Below are positions 36,961 to 45,802 of a stretch of DNA of 64,000 bases, piece after piece (positions within the stretch are counted from its first letter, which is position 1; every line of letters begins with the position of its first letter). The notes under the pieces are model-generated. The model saw only the letters and a program-made list of their open reading frames with translations, made no database searches and was not told where the DNA came from. The stretch spans positions 868,001-932,000 of the forward strand of contig NZ_JAERPS020000001.1 of assembly GCF_016918075.2 (NCBI RefSeq), given 5' to 3'. Source of the DNA: Rheinheimera maricola (GTDB lineage Bacteria > Pseudomonadota > Gammaproteobacteria > Enterobacterales > Alteromonadaceae). The translations under genes and the position numbers were made by a program.

Positions 36961-37557
36961 TCATACCATTGTGCCTGCCAGGCGCTCCCACTTTTTCAGC
37001 AGCTCCTGGTAGCCGATGTTTGGCCATACGTCATGGCCACGTTTTTGCAGGTCGCTGTACATGCTGCGGCGGCACCATTTTTTAAGCGCTTCTAATACAT
37101 GCACCGCATCGGTACCGGTAAGCCACTGCACAGACGCAATACCGGTACCATTGCTGCTTTGTGTTGTTTGCCGGGCAACCCAGGCATTTAACGCCGCTTC
37201 GCTGCCGTCGCGGATAAAGCCAGCACCGTGCATAAATGACCAAATAGCGCGGATTACGCTGCGTTCGTCTGTTGGTGCTGCTACTTTGCTGCTTTTTGGC
37301 GCTGCAGGCTGTTTTTTAGCAGGGGGCTTAGCCTTAAAACCCAGCTTTTCAAACGCTGCTAACACTGCGTGCAGCTCTGGTATGGTCATATCGTTGCAGC
37401 TGTTCTTACCGTTGGCGTAATGGGCCAGGTTAGCGCGGTAGCTGTCATCATCCATGCCCAGCTGGTTGCGGGCTATGTGGATCTTAGTTACCAGCAAGCG
37501 ACGGGCTTGCACAGCGTCATAAACGCGACCTTTTTTAGCGGGCTGTTTCATTTGCAC
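36961..37557 (-). CDS. gemA: GemA/Gp16 family regulatory protein (DUF1018)
   Basis: 198 residues. The opening KIHIARNQLGMDDDSYRANLAHYANGKNSCNDMT is the DUF1018 signature, followed by a Lys/Pro/Ala linker (about 75-95) and a C-terminal helical half ending LLKKWERLAG. Family knowledge: Mu GemA affects host DNA supercoiling and gene expression; the mechanism is unsettled. Placed next to mor as in Mu. Its start overlaps the end of the upstream gene by 23 bases. Confidence 0.9.
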   Translation of the reverse strand: MQMKQPAKKGRVYDAVQARRLLVTKIHIARNQLGMDDDSYRANLAHYANGKNSCNDMTIPELHAVLAAFEKLGFKAKPPAKKQPAAPKSSKVAAPTDERSVIRAIWSFMHGAGFIRDGSEAALNAWVARQTTQSSNGTGIASVQWLTGTDAVHVLEALKKWCRRSMYSDLQKRGHDVWPNIGYQELLKKWERLAGTMV

Positions 37558-37909
37558 CTGCCTTTTGCTGATATAAATAAGTGTTTAATGCGTTTTGCAA
37601 GATGAAGATCTGGGCAGGTTGAGTTACAACGCCATTATCAATAAGCAGTGCAACCATATGCGTGTGATACTTTTGTAAGGATTGAGGTGCAATAGTGACT
37701 TCAACTGTTTTATCAGTGCCAGAAGCGAGATCTACGCCTATAAATGTGGGAGTAAACTGTGCTTTAACATCAGCAAAAACCCGCTGAACCCGCGCTATTA
37801 GCTCCTGCTGCAGCTGTGCTGCATCTGCAGCGGTTACCGGCCCGCCTGGTAGTGACGCGGCATAATCGCCAATTTCACTGATAATTAAACGTTCTGCTGT
37901 CTCTAACAT
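37535..37909 (-). CDS. Hypothetical early phage protein, 124 residues
   Basis: Not recognised. Predicted mostly helical with a central strand region (FIGVDLASGTDKTVEVTIAPQ). Cytoplasmic, no motif. It overlaps gemA and shares its direction, so it belongs to the early operon. Start ATG at 37909 has GAGGG upstream on the minus strand. Confidence 0.65.
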   Translation of the reverse strand: MLETAERLIISEIGDYAASLPGGPVTAADAAQLQQELIARVQRVFADVKAQFTPTFIGVDLASGTDKTVEVTIAPQSLQKYHTHMVALLIDNGVVTQPAQIFILQNALNTYLYQQKAGANETAR

Positions 37910-37983
37910 ATATCCCTCGGCTGCTCGTCAGTACCTGACCACCGCGCCAGGCAGACATAACCGCTTGCGCGGCTATGTTTCGC

Positions 37984-38274
37984 TTAGTTAATGGCGTCTG
38001 CCAGTGCTTTAGCTGGGGTAAACTTAACTACCGTTTTGGCCGGAATATCAATGGCTGCGCCGGTTTTTGGGTTACGGCCAGTACGGGCTGCTTTTTGTGC
38101 CACTTTAAGCTTGCCAAGGCCAACCAGTGCCACTTCGCTGCCGCTTTTCAGCTCAGCTGTTGCTACAGATTCCAGGCAATCCAGGTACGCATTGACGTCT
38201 GTTTTGCTTACTATACGGTCATGCGTGCCTTTCATTTTTGCGATAATTGCGTCTACTAATTGAGATTTGTTCAT
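37984..38274 (-). CDS. HU-family DNA-binding protein, phage-encoded
   Basis: 96 residues with the full HU pattern: MNKSQLVDAIIAKM start, the helical V-shaped dimer part, VALVGLGKLKVAQKAARTGRNPKTGAAIDIPA with the proline-tipped DNA-binding arm, and a KFTPAKALADAIN end. Family knowledge: HU bends DNA and is needed in Mu for building the transpososome, where it comes from the host. A phage copy within the early operon probably supplies or adjusts this function. Flanked by two gene-free gaps of about 75 bases containing weak hairpins. Confidence 0.93.
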   Translation of the reverse strand: MNKSQLVDAIIAKMKGTHDRIVSKTDVNAYLDCLESVATAELKSGSEVALVGLGKLKVAQKAARTGRNPKTGAAIDIPAKTVVKFTPAKALADAIN

Positions 38275-38353
38275 GTTTCACCTTTATATAGTTGGCTTGC
38301 TCTTCAGTACCGGTTCGCTACTTCCGATAGACGCCCATACCAGGGCGTTTCGC

Positions 38354-38644
38354 TTAATCGTCAAGCCCATACTCAGGCAGTTCAATTAGTTCGTCGCCTT
38401 CCCGCAGCTCCTCAAGCCTTTCCTTATATTCATTCACGTAACCTTCATTGCGGATAATCTCCAGTGCAGCTTCTAAACGCTGTTGAAGCCCGAAGGATTC
38501 AAGAATTGAATTGGTATCCCAGCTAAGGGACTGACACACCACTTTATGGCCGTTGACTTCTATCTCTGAGCTTAATTTCAGCTCTACCCCATCGGGAACC
38601 TTAATAGCCAAGGTAACGAAATTTGGATTTTCTACATCGCTCAT
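38354..38644 (-). CDS. Hypothetical phage protein, 96 residues
   Basis: Acidic small protein (rich in Glu/Asp at the C-terminus, ending ELPEYGLDD). No motif recognised. The start overlaps the stop of the DUF2786 gene by 4 bases, so it is translationally coupled. Possibly a partner of that protein. Confidence 0.6.
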   Translation of the reverse strand: MSDVENPNFVTLAIKVPDGVELKLSSEIEVNGHKVVCQSLSWDTNSILESFGLQQRLEAALEIIRNEGYVNEYKERLEELREGDELIELPEYGLDD

Positions 38645-39324
38645 ACTTTGCTCCCGATTTTGCCTTGCTCTGCACCATTAACCCCGGCGTTCAACCGTAC
38701 GTTCCGGCCTGCACCGTGCCCTTCCAAAAAGGCGCTGACATCACGCTTTTTATCCTGAGTCAGACGCACTTCAGTCTTTTCCAGCCTGGTAAAGTGCTTT
38801 TCCTTGTACAGCTGGATCAAGTTCTGCTCTTCCTCAGTGGGTACCAGTGCATGCACCTGCCGGCGCACAGCGCTGATCCAACCTTCGGCAAACAGGTCTG
38901 CACGGTTGGTTTTGGTTGTCAGTTTCAGCCGTTTATTCAGGCTGGCCAGATAGGTTTTGCGGGCCTTAACCAACTGCGGAGCCAGTACTTCATAGCAGTA
39001 AGTACCAATCTCTACCCGGTCAACAGGGCCAATGAAAATCAATGACGCGCCAATGTCGCGCTTCCAGGACAAAATAGCTTCTAAGCCAAAGGCGTTGGTT
39101 ATGCAGCCAGTTAACAAATTAGCCCATTGTGGTTGCTTATCAGCTGCGTTGGCTCGCTTAATTTCGCGCTGGCTTACCTCTGATAACTTAACTTCCTGCT
39201 CGCTTAGCTGGTGCTCTTGCATCAGCTTTTGCGCCAGGCGCAGCGCGTTCGCCGCTTCGTGCTCGTTGCCGCTTTTGGCCAGGGCCAGCAGCTTTTTAAT
39301 TTTGCTTAAAATGCGTTCATCCAT
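38641..39324 (-). CDS. DUF2786 domain protein
   Basis: 227 residues. The N-terminal ~40 residues (ILSKIKKLLALAKSGNEHEAANALRLAQKLM) are a DUF2786 domain; the middle (about 75-150) continues as the domain normally linked to it (WANLLTGCITNAFGLEAIL, GPVDRVEIGTYCYEVLAPQLVKARK). The C-terminus is basic and Gly/Asn-rich. Family knowledge: common in phage early regions, unknown function. Confidence 0.85.
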   Translation of the reverse strand: MDERILSKIKKLLALAKSGNEHEAANALRLAQKLMQEHQLSEQEVKLSEVSQREIKRANAADKQPQWANLLTGCITNAFGLEAILSWKRDIGASLIFIGPVDRVEIGTYCYEVLAPQLVKARKTYLASLNKRLKLTTKTNRADLFAEGWISAVRRQVHALVPTEEEQNLIQLYKEKHFTRLEKTEVRLTQDKKRDVSAFLEGHGAGRNVRLNAGVNGAEQGKIGSKV

Positions 39325-39327
39325 GGC

Positions 39328-39576
39328 TTAATCCTCGTCTATGGTGAAATCAGGGTGCTGCGTAACAACCAGCTGCACCTGCGTTTTGGGCCGGTCCTCA
39401 ACCCAGCTACCCAACCAGGTTGGCAGGTGGTTGTCACCTGAGCTGTCCAGGTATTCCAGCGACGAGCGCACCATGTGCGCGAACGTTGGCGATTCGCTGG
39501 CTATCTTTAGCAACAGGTCGTTGTCGTATTCGCCATCTACCAGCGAAATCTGGTCTATTGCAGCCGCTGCGCTCAT
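39328..39576 (-). CDS. Hypothetical phage protein, 82 residues
   Basis: Small acidic protein, no recognised domain. Start overlaps the DUF3164 stop by 4 bases and the stop is 3 bases before the DUF2786 start, so it is firmly inside the early operon. Confidence 0.6.
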   Translation of the reverse strand: MSAAAAIDQISLVDGEYDNDLLLKIASESPTFAHMVRSSLEYLDSSGDNHLPTWLGSWVEDRPKTQVQLVVTQHPDFTIDED

Positions 39577-40199
39577 AACGACACCGCCGCTAAATCCAGG
39601 GGGATAGGTTTGTACTGGTCGCTGTCGCCAATACGCTCGTACAGGCGCACATAGGCTTTACTGCCGATAACCTGTATGGCCTCGCCTATAGCCGTCATGG
39701 CGCGCAGCCAGCGCTCGTCCTTAATATCCAGGCGGCGCAGGCCCAGCACGCGGCCGGTGCTAATGTTGCCTTGCTTGTCGGTGTCAAAAGCGCCGTTAAC
39801 AATGGCCTTAAGCTCGGCACTGGCGCTGGCTGTCCAGTCTTTCAGGCATTCGTCAATAAGTGCTTTTGCAGCCTGCAGGCGCTCGTCAAAGGTGATCGTC
39901 TCTGATATAGAGCGCTGCACTTTGTAGCGGCCATCATAGGAATACAGCGTAATGTTGCCCTTTTTACCGCCCACAACGGCCTCGTATTGCTCTGCAGACA
40001 GCTGAATAAATGCGGCAATATCAGCAAAAGCTGCCTGCTTAAATGCCGCCAGTTGTTGGTTAAGCGCTGTGCCTTTGGCAATCAGTTCTTTAACCAGCTC
40101 GTCACGGGCTTTATCAATAGGCTTCATTAAGCTGTCATGCGTCAGGTTTCCCTTGGCATCTTTCCAGTATCCCTCTGGAATAGCGGTTTGCTCAGTCAT
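39573..40199 (-). CDS. DUF3164 family protein
   Basis: 208 residues. The IPEGYWKDAKGNLTHDSLMKPIDKARDELV opening and the later GGKKGNITLYSYDGRYKVQR block are typical of DUF3164, a family frequent in the early operons of transposable phages between the transposition genes and gemA. Function unknown; DNA-binding has been assumed but not shown. Coupled to both neighbours by 4-base overlaps. Confidence 0.87.
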   Translation of the reverse strand: MTEQTAIPEGYWKDAKGNLTHDSLMKPIDKARDELVKELIAKGTALNQQLAAFKQAAFADIAAFIQLSAEQYEAVVGGKKGNITLYSYDGRYKVQRSISETITFDERLQAAKALIDECLKDWTASASAELKAIVNGAFDTDKQGNISTGRVLGLRRLDIKDERWLRAMTAIGEAIQVIGSKAYVRLYERIGDSDQYKPIPLDLAAVSL

Positions 40200-40864
40200 T
40201 GTTGTACTCCTGAATTTAACGTGTGAATGTGTTGCAGGTCGGTGCGGATATCCGTTAAAACGCTGCTTATGCTGTCTTCAAAAAGTGGTGAAAGGCGCTC
40301 AAGTACTTGCTGCTTTAGCTCGTAGTCGGCCAATACTATGCGCGTGGGTGACTTAATTTCAGCACTGGGTTCGCTTTGTACTTCTGTTTTCCTTAGTACG
40401 CGCTCTGCTGCAGGTATGTGATAAATACCATTTGCCCATTTCTTTATGTGGCCATCACTGTTCAGTTTTTCCAGCAGTTGAACCGCTTCTTGGCGGCCAA
40501 TCTGCATCTTGTCTGAAACAGCTTTTCCGCTTAAACCAAAGCTACCTGCTTCTTCTATCAGACTAAACGCATAGCAGTGTTGCTGAGAATAATCAGAACC
40601 TGACAGTGGGGCTTGCACTGCAGGCGCGTTTACCATCTGGCGCAAGTAATTCACCCCTGCAGGCAACATGACATACAGATGAGAAGTACCTATATGTTTG
40701 ATCCGCAGGTATTTAAGCTCTGCCAGCTTGTCCAACATACTTTTAGCCAGAACAGTTTCCAGCTTTAGGTGGCGTGCCACAGCGGTTACGGTTTCTTGTG
40801 CGTCTATCTTTTTAAACACCTGCAGCACCTGGCGCTGCAGTTTGGTCAGCTCTGGCATGTTCAT
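40196..40864 (-). CDS. Predicted winged-helix protein, 222 residues
   Basis: Two consecutive regions look like winged helices: about 5-60 (LTKLQRQVLQVFKKIDAQETVTAVARHLKLETVLAKSMLDKL, given by its limits) and about 95-150 (ISLSGKAVSDKMQIGRQEAVQLLEKLNSDGHIKKW region). A C-terminal helix ends in LQHIHTLNSGVQQ. Not assigned to a named family. Likely DNA-binding regulator or structural nucleoid protein of the phage. Overlaps both neighbours by 4 bases. Confidence 0.6.
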   Translation of the reverse strand: MNMPELTKLQRQVLQVFKKIDAQETVTAVARHLKLETVLAKSMLDKLAELKYLRIKHIGTSHLYVMLPAGVNYLRQMVNAPAVQAPLSGSDYSQQHCYAFSLIEEAGSFGLSGKAVSDKMQIGRQEAVQLLEKLNSDGHIKKWANGIYHIPAAERVLRKTEVQSEPSAEIKSPTRIVLADYELKQQVLERLSPLFEDSISSVLTDIRTDLQHIHTLNSGVQQ

Positions 40865-41127
40865 GCTGGTATCTCCAATACGTCAGCCGCCCAGGTGATC
40901 AGGCACTCGTTATACAAAGCGGCATAGATGTTTTCTGTTATGCCACGGCTACCGCGAACGCAGATAACAGTGGCCCCTTCGGGGAATTTGCGTGGCCGCT
41001 CAATGCTGATCACCGGGCGGGTGTTACCCAGGCTAACGTTAGTCACCTGGTAACCGTTTTTAGCCAGCTTGTGTACCGCCATTTGAGCGGTATACAGCGC
41101 GTGTTTAATCTGGTCGACGCTTCTCAC
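40861..41127 (-). CDS. Hypothetical phage protein, 88 residues
   Basis: Small alpha/beta protein with a basic middle (ISIERPRKFPEGATVICVRGSRG) and helical ends. Not recognised. Immediately after the Mu B-type gene in transcription order and coupled to the next by a 4-base overlap. Confidence 0.6.
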   Translation of the reverse strand: MRSVDQIKHALYTAQMAVHKLAKNGYQVTNVSLGNTRPVISIERPRKFPEGATVICVRGSRGITENIYAALYNECLITWAADVLEIPA

Positions 41128-41128
41128 G

Positions 41129-42286
41129 TTACACCTCCATAACCAACGGGCCGGTTACCAGGGGTGCGCCCAGCTCTGCAGCCAGGTTAAGCGCGGCAGT
41201 CAGCACGTTATGAATGGCCAGCGGGTACAGCACGCTAAAATTGCCGCTGCCGGTTAGTTTAGTGCGCAGCGCATTAATGGCGCTGTCGTCCATCACCTCT
41301 GCCAGGGCTTTGCCGGCCAGCTTAAAGCGGTGCGTTAAGTAGCCTTCCAGCTCTAAGTCCAGCGGCTGTAATTGCACTACTTCGCAGCGCTGCACCACCT
41401 CACGCACGGCGGGGTTGCGTTCGTCCAGCTTTTGCGCCAGTTCGCTTTGCCCAATCAGCACTATGCCCAGCAGCTTGTTAAAGCCGTCTTCCAGCTCAAA
41501 AAAGCGTTTTAAGTGCTTAAGCGTGGGTACCGGCAGGCCGTGAGCCTCTTCGATGATCAGCAAATGGCGGTTACCGGCGCGGTGCGATTCGCGCAGCGTG
41601 TTATGCACCTGGCGAAAGCGTGCTTCAGGGCTGCGTTTAGCCGCGGTACCGGGGGCAACTGTGGCCATAATGGCTTCGGCAATGTGGGCCGCTTTTAGCG
41701 TTTTGCCCTTAATGTCGTTGTCTTCCATGCCCAGCACATAGGGCTCTATCACTATTACCGGCTGGTTATCACGGCTGATCCATTCAATAACATCACGGCG
41801 CAGCGTGCTTTTACCGGCACCGCTTTCGCCTACCACCGCCATAAAGCCACCGTGGCGGGCTGTCTGGCGCAACGCTTCACGCACATAGCGGCTTTCACCG
41901 GTTAAAAACACTTCTTCGCTGCTGCGCACCTCGTCAAACGGGTTGCGGCCTAATGTAAAATGGCGTTTCGCTGCTGGTGTTAGTTGTTGTTTACGTAGTA
42001 GCATTAGTTGGTCCTCCACGGACTGGTCGTTTTTATTACGATCAGGGGCTGCTGGTACCAGCCCCGTTTCTTCTTCAAGTGCCTGGTCTGCGTCATGCTG
42101 GGCAACGCCCCGCGCAACCAGAAATGCAGATGTATTTTCAATCACGTACTTCATGCCGGCTGATTTGCGCGGAAACTGGCCGTGGTTAACCATTTGCGCC
42201 ACAGCAGCGGGGCTTAACCCCAGGTGGCGGGCCAGCTCGGCCTGGCTCTCGTTTATGTCCTGCAATAGTTTTTTCAGCTTCAACAT
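41129..42286 (-). CDS. Mu B-type transposition ATPase
   Basis: 385 residues. An N-terminal HTH (about 14-34, SQAELARHLGLSPAAVAQMV) leads to an AAA ATPase domain with Walker A GESGAGKS (153-160), Walker B LLIIEE (242-247) and a downstream arginine-rich sensor region (ERNPAVREVVQRCEVV). Family knowledge: Mu B forms ATP-dependent filaments on target DNA, delivers it to the transposase and gives target immunity. The start shares a base with the transposase stop (ATG at 42286), the usual A-B order. Confidence 0.92.
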   Translation of the reverse strand: MLKLKKLLQDINESQAELARHLGLSPAAVAQMVNHGQFPRKSAGMKYVIENTSAFLVARGVAQHDADQALEEETGLVPAAPDRNKNDQSVEDQLMLLRKQQLTPAAKRHFTLGRNPFDEVRSSEEVFLTGESRYVREALRQTARHGGFMAVVGESGAGKSTLRRDVIEWISRDNQPVIVIEPYVLGMEDNDIKGKTLKAAHIAEAIMATVAPGTAAKRSPEARFRQVHNTLRESHRAGNRHLLIIEEAHGLPVPTLKHLKRFFELEDGFNKLLGIVLIGQSELAQKLDERNPAVREVVQRCEVVQLQPLDLELEGYLTHRFKLAGKALAEVMDDSAINALRTKLTGSGNFSVLYPLAIHNVLTAALNLAAELGAPLVTGPLVMEV

Positions 42287-44046
42287 TACGCACCCCCTAC
42301 AACGCGCAGCGCCGCGGTGGGCTTAAGTAGCTGCTGGGCAATGCTGTCCAGTGCATCTTCTTTGGCGCCTTGCGGGTAACGCTGCGTTAGCCAGGCAAAA
42401 TGCTCTGGCGTCCACTTGCTGCCCAGGCGTTCGCGTAAGCGCATGGCCAGTTCTACGGTTTGCAGTACCGGGGTTTCTATAACAGGCGCTTTTAAGCTGT
42501 GCTCGGTACCGCGACGCGGCATATACGTTGGCAACTGGGCGTCATCCAACGGCTTGTAGGGGTTAAACTTACCGGCCAGCGGTATTGCCTTGGCTTTGCG
42601 TGCTGCGTCGGCCTCAGCAGCGCTGCTGCTGCCTGTCATCAGCTTGTCAATGTCGGCCTTGGCCGTTTGCGTTGGTGTATGCGCCTGGCTGGCAAAACCT
42701 TCGCCCCATACTGGTGCTGTGGTAGCAAAGCCGTACTCGTTTTTTTCAACCTGTGGCAGTACGTAAAATACTTCGTTGCCATCAATGTTCTGTGTAACCA
42801 GCTGGGCCGCATCACTGCGCCACGGGTTGCGGGTAATAAGCACGGCTTGGCCAACCATAATCAGCGGTACCGCGCTTACATCGTATTCAGCACCGTTAAA
42901 ATTCACGCGCAGCTTAGGTGTTACCTTACGCTCTACCGGTGTGGCCACAGCCAGTTCGCGGCATACCGCAATGCTGGGCGCTTTAATAAGCTGCTGCTGC
43001 GTAATACGCATCCATACATTGCTGCGGGTATCATTGGTGCGGCTGTGTTTAGCGGTAGCATTAAATACGGCACGCCATTGTGCTGCCAGGCTGTTCAGTT
43101 CAGCCAGGTCAGCAACCGGCCTAAAGCGCAGGCCGCTTTCAAACTTGCGCTCAATAATGTTACGGGCGTTTTCTACCTGGCCGGTGGCCCGTGCGTTGCC
43201 TGCAGCGTGGGCCAGCGCTGTAATACCCAGCGCCTTACACAGGTTTTTCGCCATGGCGCTGGTGTTAGCGCTGCCTGGGTCCATGTACAGTATGCGTGGC
43301 ACACCATGCAGCATGTCAGCGCCGCCGCGCTCCTGCAGGGCGTTAATCAGCACATTGCACAGGTTTTCGCCACTTTCAGCGCCCATTACGTATTCCACGT
43401 AAATCCAGCCGCTTGCGTGGTCGGTTATTTCATAGCTCCACACCCGGTCTGCCATTACACGGGCCACGTTAGCCGGTTTGTTTTTGTAAAACTCGGCGCC
43501 GTCCATAACGTGCAGCCCGTTGGGGCCCTTGTTAGGTTTTAGGTAGTACAGCACGCACAGGCTGGCATCTATCTGCCACACGTGGTTTGGGTGTTCACTG
43601 GCCATTTCCACGTGTGGATCGGGCTGGCTTAACTGCTCAGGGTGTACGCCATAGCTGCGCATAGCGCGGCGTATGGCGTCATAACTCAGTGGCAGCACTT
43701 CACCAGTGTCGGTATTTATCCGTTCAGCGCGTAGCATGCCGTTGCAACGCAGGTGGTCTACCGCATCATTAAGGCTGTACAGGCGTTTGTTGTTGCCGCG
43801 GCGGCTTTCCATCATTACCCCGGCAATCATCAGCGCTTCGTCACGGGTTAAGCCGTGTTGGCCCGCATCGGTGCGGCGTTTGCGCGGCGTTGTTACCGTT
43901 AACGTTGCCAGCTTACGGTGCACCGTGGCTTTGCTCAGCTGCAGCTCGGCCGCGGCTGCTTCTATCAGCTCACCTTTAGCACCGTGGCCAGCACTGCGCA
44001 CCGCTCTGGCCAGCGCTGTTATGCGTTCATTAATAACCGGGTTCAT
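42286..44046 (-). CDS. Mu A-type DDE transposase
   Basis: 586 residues. N-terminal HTH-like DNA-binding part (about 1-55, QLSKATVHRKLATL), then an rve/RNase-H integrase core with the triad D160 (HVWQID), D256 (LYMDPGSAN) and E292 (ATGQVENARN), 35 residues between the last two as in classical DDE enzymes. A beta-barrel (mu-transposase C-terminal type, about 370-430) and a Mu B-contacting tail follow. Shorter than Mu A (663) because the N-terminal enhancer-binding region is reduced. It cuts and joins the phage ends during integration and replication. Confidence 0.95.
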   Translation of the reverse strand: MNPVINERITALARAVRSAGHGAKGELIEAAAAELQLSKATVHRKLATLTVTTPRKRRTDAGQHGLTRDEALMIAGVMMESRRGNNKRLYSLNDAVDHLRCNGMLRAERINTDTGEVLPLSYDAIRRAMRSYGVHPEQLSQPDPHVEMASEHPNHVWQIDASLCVLYYLKPNKGPNGLHVMDGAEFYKNKPANVARVMADRVWSYEITDHASGWIYVEYVMGAESGENLCNVLINALQERGGADMLHGVPRILYMDPGSANTSAMAKNLCKALGITALAHAAGNARATGQVENARNIIERKFESGLRFRPVADLAELNSLAAQWRAVFNATAKHSRTNDTRSNVWMRITQQQLIKAPSIAVCRELAVATPVERKVTPKLRVNFNGAEYDVSAVPLIMVGQAVLITRNPWRSDAAQLVTQNIDGNEVFYVLPQVEKNEYGFATTAPVWGEGFASQAHTPTQTAKADIDKLMTGSSSAAEADAARKAKAIPLAGKFNPYKPLDDAQLPTYMPRRGTEHSLKAPVIETPVLQTVELAMRLRERLGSKWTPEHFAWLTQRYPQGAKEDALDSIAQQLLKPTAALRVVGGA

Positions 44047-44048
44047 AA

Positions 44049-45137
44049 CTACTGCTCCAGCTGGGCTTGCTGGGCAGCCACCAGGGCTTCGGCATTGGCC
44101 AGTGCGTCTGCCGACATCCAGTCAGGTTCGCCGCCGGTTAAGTTGTCTGGCAGGTCAAATTCATCACGCAACGCGCTAATATGGGTTTCTAATATCTGCA
44201 GCAACCCCGTCATATACTGGCGCTGGTCGGTACCATGCTCTTTGCCCGCAGCCGCCAGCGCCTCAAAGGCTGGCTGCATTTTCAGCTTAAACAGGCTTTG
44301 CATTTCGCTGAATATGCCGCCAGTTTCTGCGTGCAGCTGCTGCATTAGCGCATCAGGGGTTTGGGTTTGAATACGGCGGCGGGTTTTCTCCAGCTCCAGG
44401 CGGGTGTCGTCCAGCTCTTTGCTTTTTCTTGCCAGCAGTTCGCCCTGGGCGTCGTGGTCGGCTTTGGCTTCTTCCAGGCTGTTTATCAGCTCGGCCTTTT
44501 CAAAGGTGTGTTTGCTAATAATCTCTTCGGCCAGGTCTATAAACGTTTCTTTATCGCCGGTTTTTGCTACTTCTATCAGCGCCTCTTTTTGGTCGGCTGG
44601 CAGCTTGCGGTACTGGCGCAGTTCACGGTAACCGGCGCCAATGCGGGTTAAGTTCTCTAAGGCTTCTTCGCCGAAAGTGCGTAGGTTTAGAATGTCTTCA
44701 TCCGCCTTTTGCCGCGTAGTACCAACAGCCAAGCAAAATCCCTCCCAAGTGCCGACGTCAGCAATTTCATTACCGTTGCGATCCAACCCCTTTTTACCCG
44801 ACAAGGCTTTATACATGCGGTTTTGCTTGATGTGAGCCAGCTTTGATAAACCGACGACGGTCGTCAGTTTTGAGATCGCTTCAGTCATTTGGATCTGACC
44901 AATAATTTGGTTCAGCGTGTCGCGCTCTTCATTGTGCTGGTTTAGCAATGCAGCTGTGTTCTGAGTGTTGCTAGACAGCTCCGCTAAGGCTTTATTGTGG
45001 GTGTGTTCCTCAACCTCAGCGTGAAAGGCATCATCTACCTCCAGTGCGGGTGCAGTGTGCAACGTTTCCATGTCCAGGGCTGCGGCTTCTAAATCGTCCA
45101 TTTGTGCTGTTGTTGCGGTGTTTTTCTTAGCTGGCAT
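44049..45137 (-). CDS. DUF3102 family protein
   Basis: 362 residues. A Glu-rich N-terminus, then a DUF3102-like region (about 75-200; VGLSKLAHIKQNRMYKALSG, WEGFCLAVGTTRQKADEDI), and a coiled coil (about 205-260; DLAEEIISKHTFEKAELINSLEEAK by its limits). Family knowledge: DUF3102 proteins in phages and plasmids are ParB-neighbour-like and probably bind DNA; no function is proven. It precedes the transposase with 2 bases between. Confidence 0.82.
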   Translation of the reverse strand: MPAKKNTATTAQMDDLEAAALDMETLHTAPALEVDDAFHAEVEEHTHNKALAELSSNTQNTAALLNQHNEERDTLNQIIGQIQMTEAISKLTTVVGLSKLAHIKQNRMYKALSGKKGLDRNGNEIADVGTWEGFCLAVGTTRQKADEDILNLRTFGEEALENLTRIGAGYRELRQYRKLPADQKEALIEVAKTGDKETFIDLAEEIISKHTFEKAELINSLEEAKADHDAQGELLARKSKELDDTRLELEKTRRRIQTQTPDALMQQLHAETGGIFSEMQSLFKLKMQPAFEALAAAGKEHGTDQRQYMTGLLQILETHISALRDEFDLPDNLTGGEPDWMSADALANAEALVAAQQAQLEQ

Positions 45138-45148
45138 GTGTGTTCCCC

Positions 45149-45457
45149 TTAAAAGCTACCGGCGGCTACGCGCTGGTTTAGTTCGTTAATGCGGTTGGTG
45201 GCGCGGCTTATTTCGGTAGCGTGGCCTTGCGCCAATTGCAGCATGGCAACGCCATGGGCATAGCGTTTGTTATCAAGCTGTATGGCCAGGCCGGCTTCTA
45301 TCAGCGTATTCAAACAGCGGTTTACCGTGGCCGGGCTTTCATTTAGGCCGCTGGCCAGTTCGCTGTTGCTTAGGCCGGTAAGGCTGTGGCCGCTTAAGGC
45401 TTTAAGTACTTTTAAAACCTTTAAGCCACTGCCACTAATGCGGGTTTGGTCGGTCAT
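45149..45457 (-). CDS. IclR-type winged-helix regulator, small
   Basis: 102 residues from the ATG at 45457 (MTDQTRISGSG), with AGGA 7 bases upstream on the minus strand; a longer in-frame start at 45511 lies across the divergent gene. The sequence SNSELASGLNESPATVNRCLNTLIEAGLAIQLDNKRY is a clear IclR/MarR-like wing-helix. No effector domain. Probably regulates early phage genes. Confidence 0.75.
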   Translation of the reverse strand: MTDQTRISGSGLKVLKVLKALSGHSLTGLSNSELASGLNESPATVNRCLNTLIEAGLAIQLDNKRYAHGVAMLQLAQGHATEISRATNRINELNQRVAAGSF

Positions 45458-45502
45458 GGTTTTTCCTGTAAAGTCGATTTTTTTCATTAAAAGGATGCTT
45501 TC

Positions 45503-45802
45503 ATGTCGCAAAACGATTCAATTAACTACCTTCATCAACGGATTTCCGGCTTGCATGGCGTAACGCTAGCCTTGACCTTAACCCTGATAAATAAAGGGCT
45601 ACTCGACAAAGAAGAGGTTTTATTAAGCCTTGAGCTTTATGCCGAGTTACTGGCTGGCACGCCTGAGCAGCGAGAGATGTTTGATGCTGTAAGAAACACA
45701 CTTCAAGGTAAGGGCGTGTGGATCCCTCGGGTTTTTGAAGGCGGTAAGTCAAATAGCCAGCCTGCTGGCAATGTTCCAGCATCTGATGAAACTGAATCAT
45801 AG
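45503..45802 (+). CDS. Hypothetical phage protein on the plus strand, 99 residues
   Basis: Protein-like composition throughout, with AAGG upstream of the ATG. Helical N-terminal half (HGVTLALTLTLINKGLLDKEEVLLSLELY) and a polar tail ending SDETES. Not recognised. It runs against the early operon and lies almost wholly inside the antisense of the minus-strand frame 45522-45956. See the finding on this overlap. Confidence 0.55.
   Translation: MSQNDSINYLHQRISGLHGVTLALTLTLINKGLLDKEEVLLSLELYAELLAGTPEQREMFDAVRNTLQGKGVWIPRVFEGGKSNSQPAGNVPASDETES

Noticed and set aside
37910-38353. Hairpins around the phage HU gene (e.g. ACGCCC/GGGCGT at 38331-38348) as terminators
   Set aside because: Stems are short or mismatched and no T-run follows; the operon evidently continues through them.
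42499-43542. Long open frame on the plus strand (347 codons) opposite the transposase gene
   Set aside because: It is antisense to a fully conserved DDE transposase, rich in Cys/His/Val in a shadow-like way, without a ribosome site or known domain.
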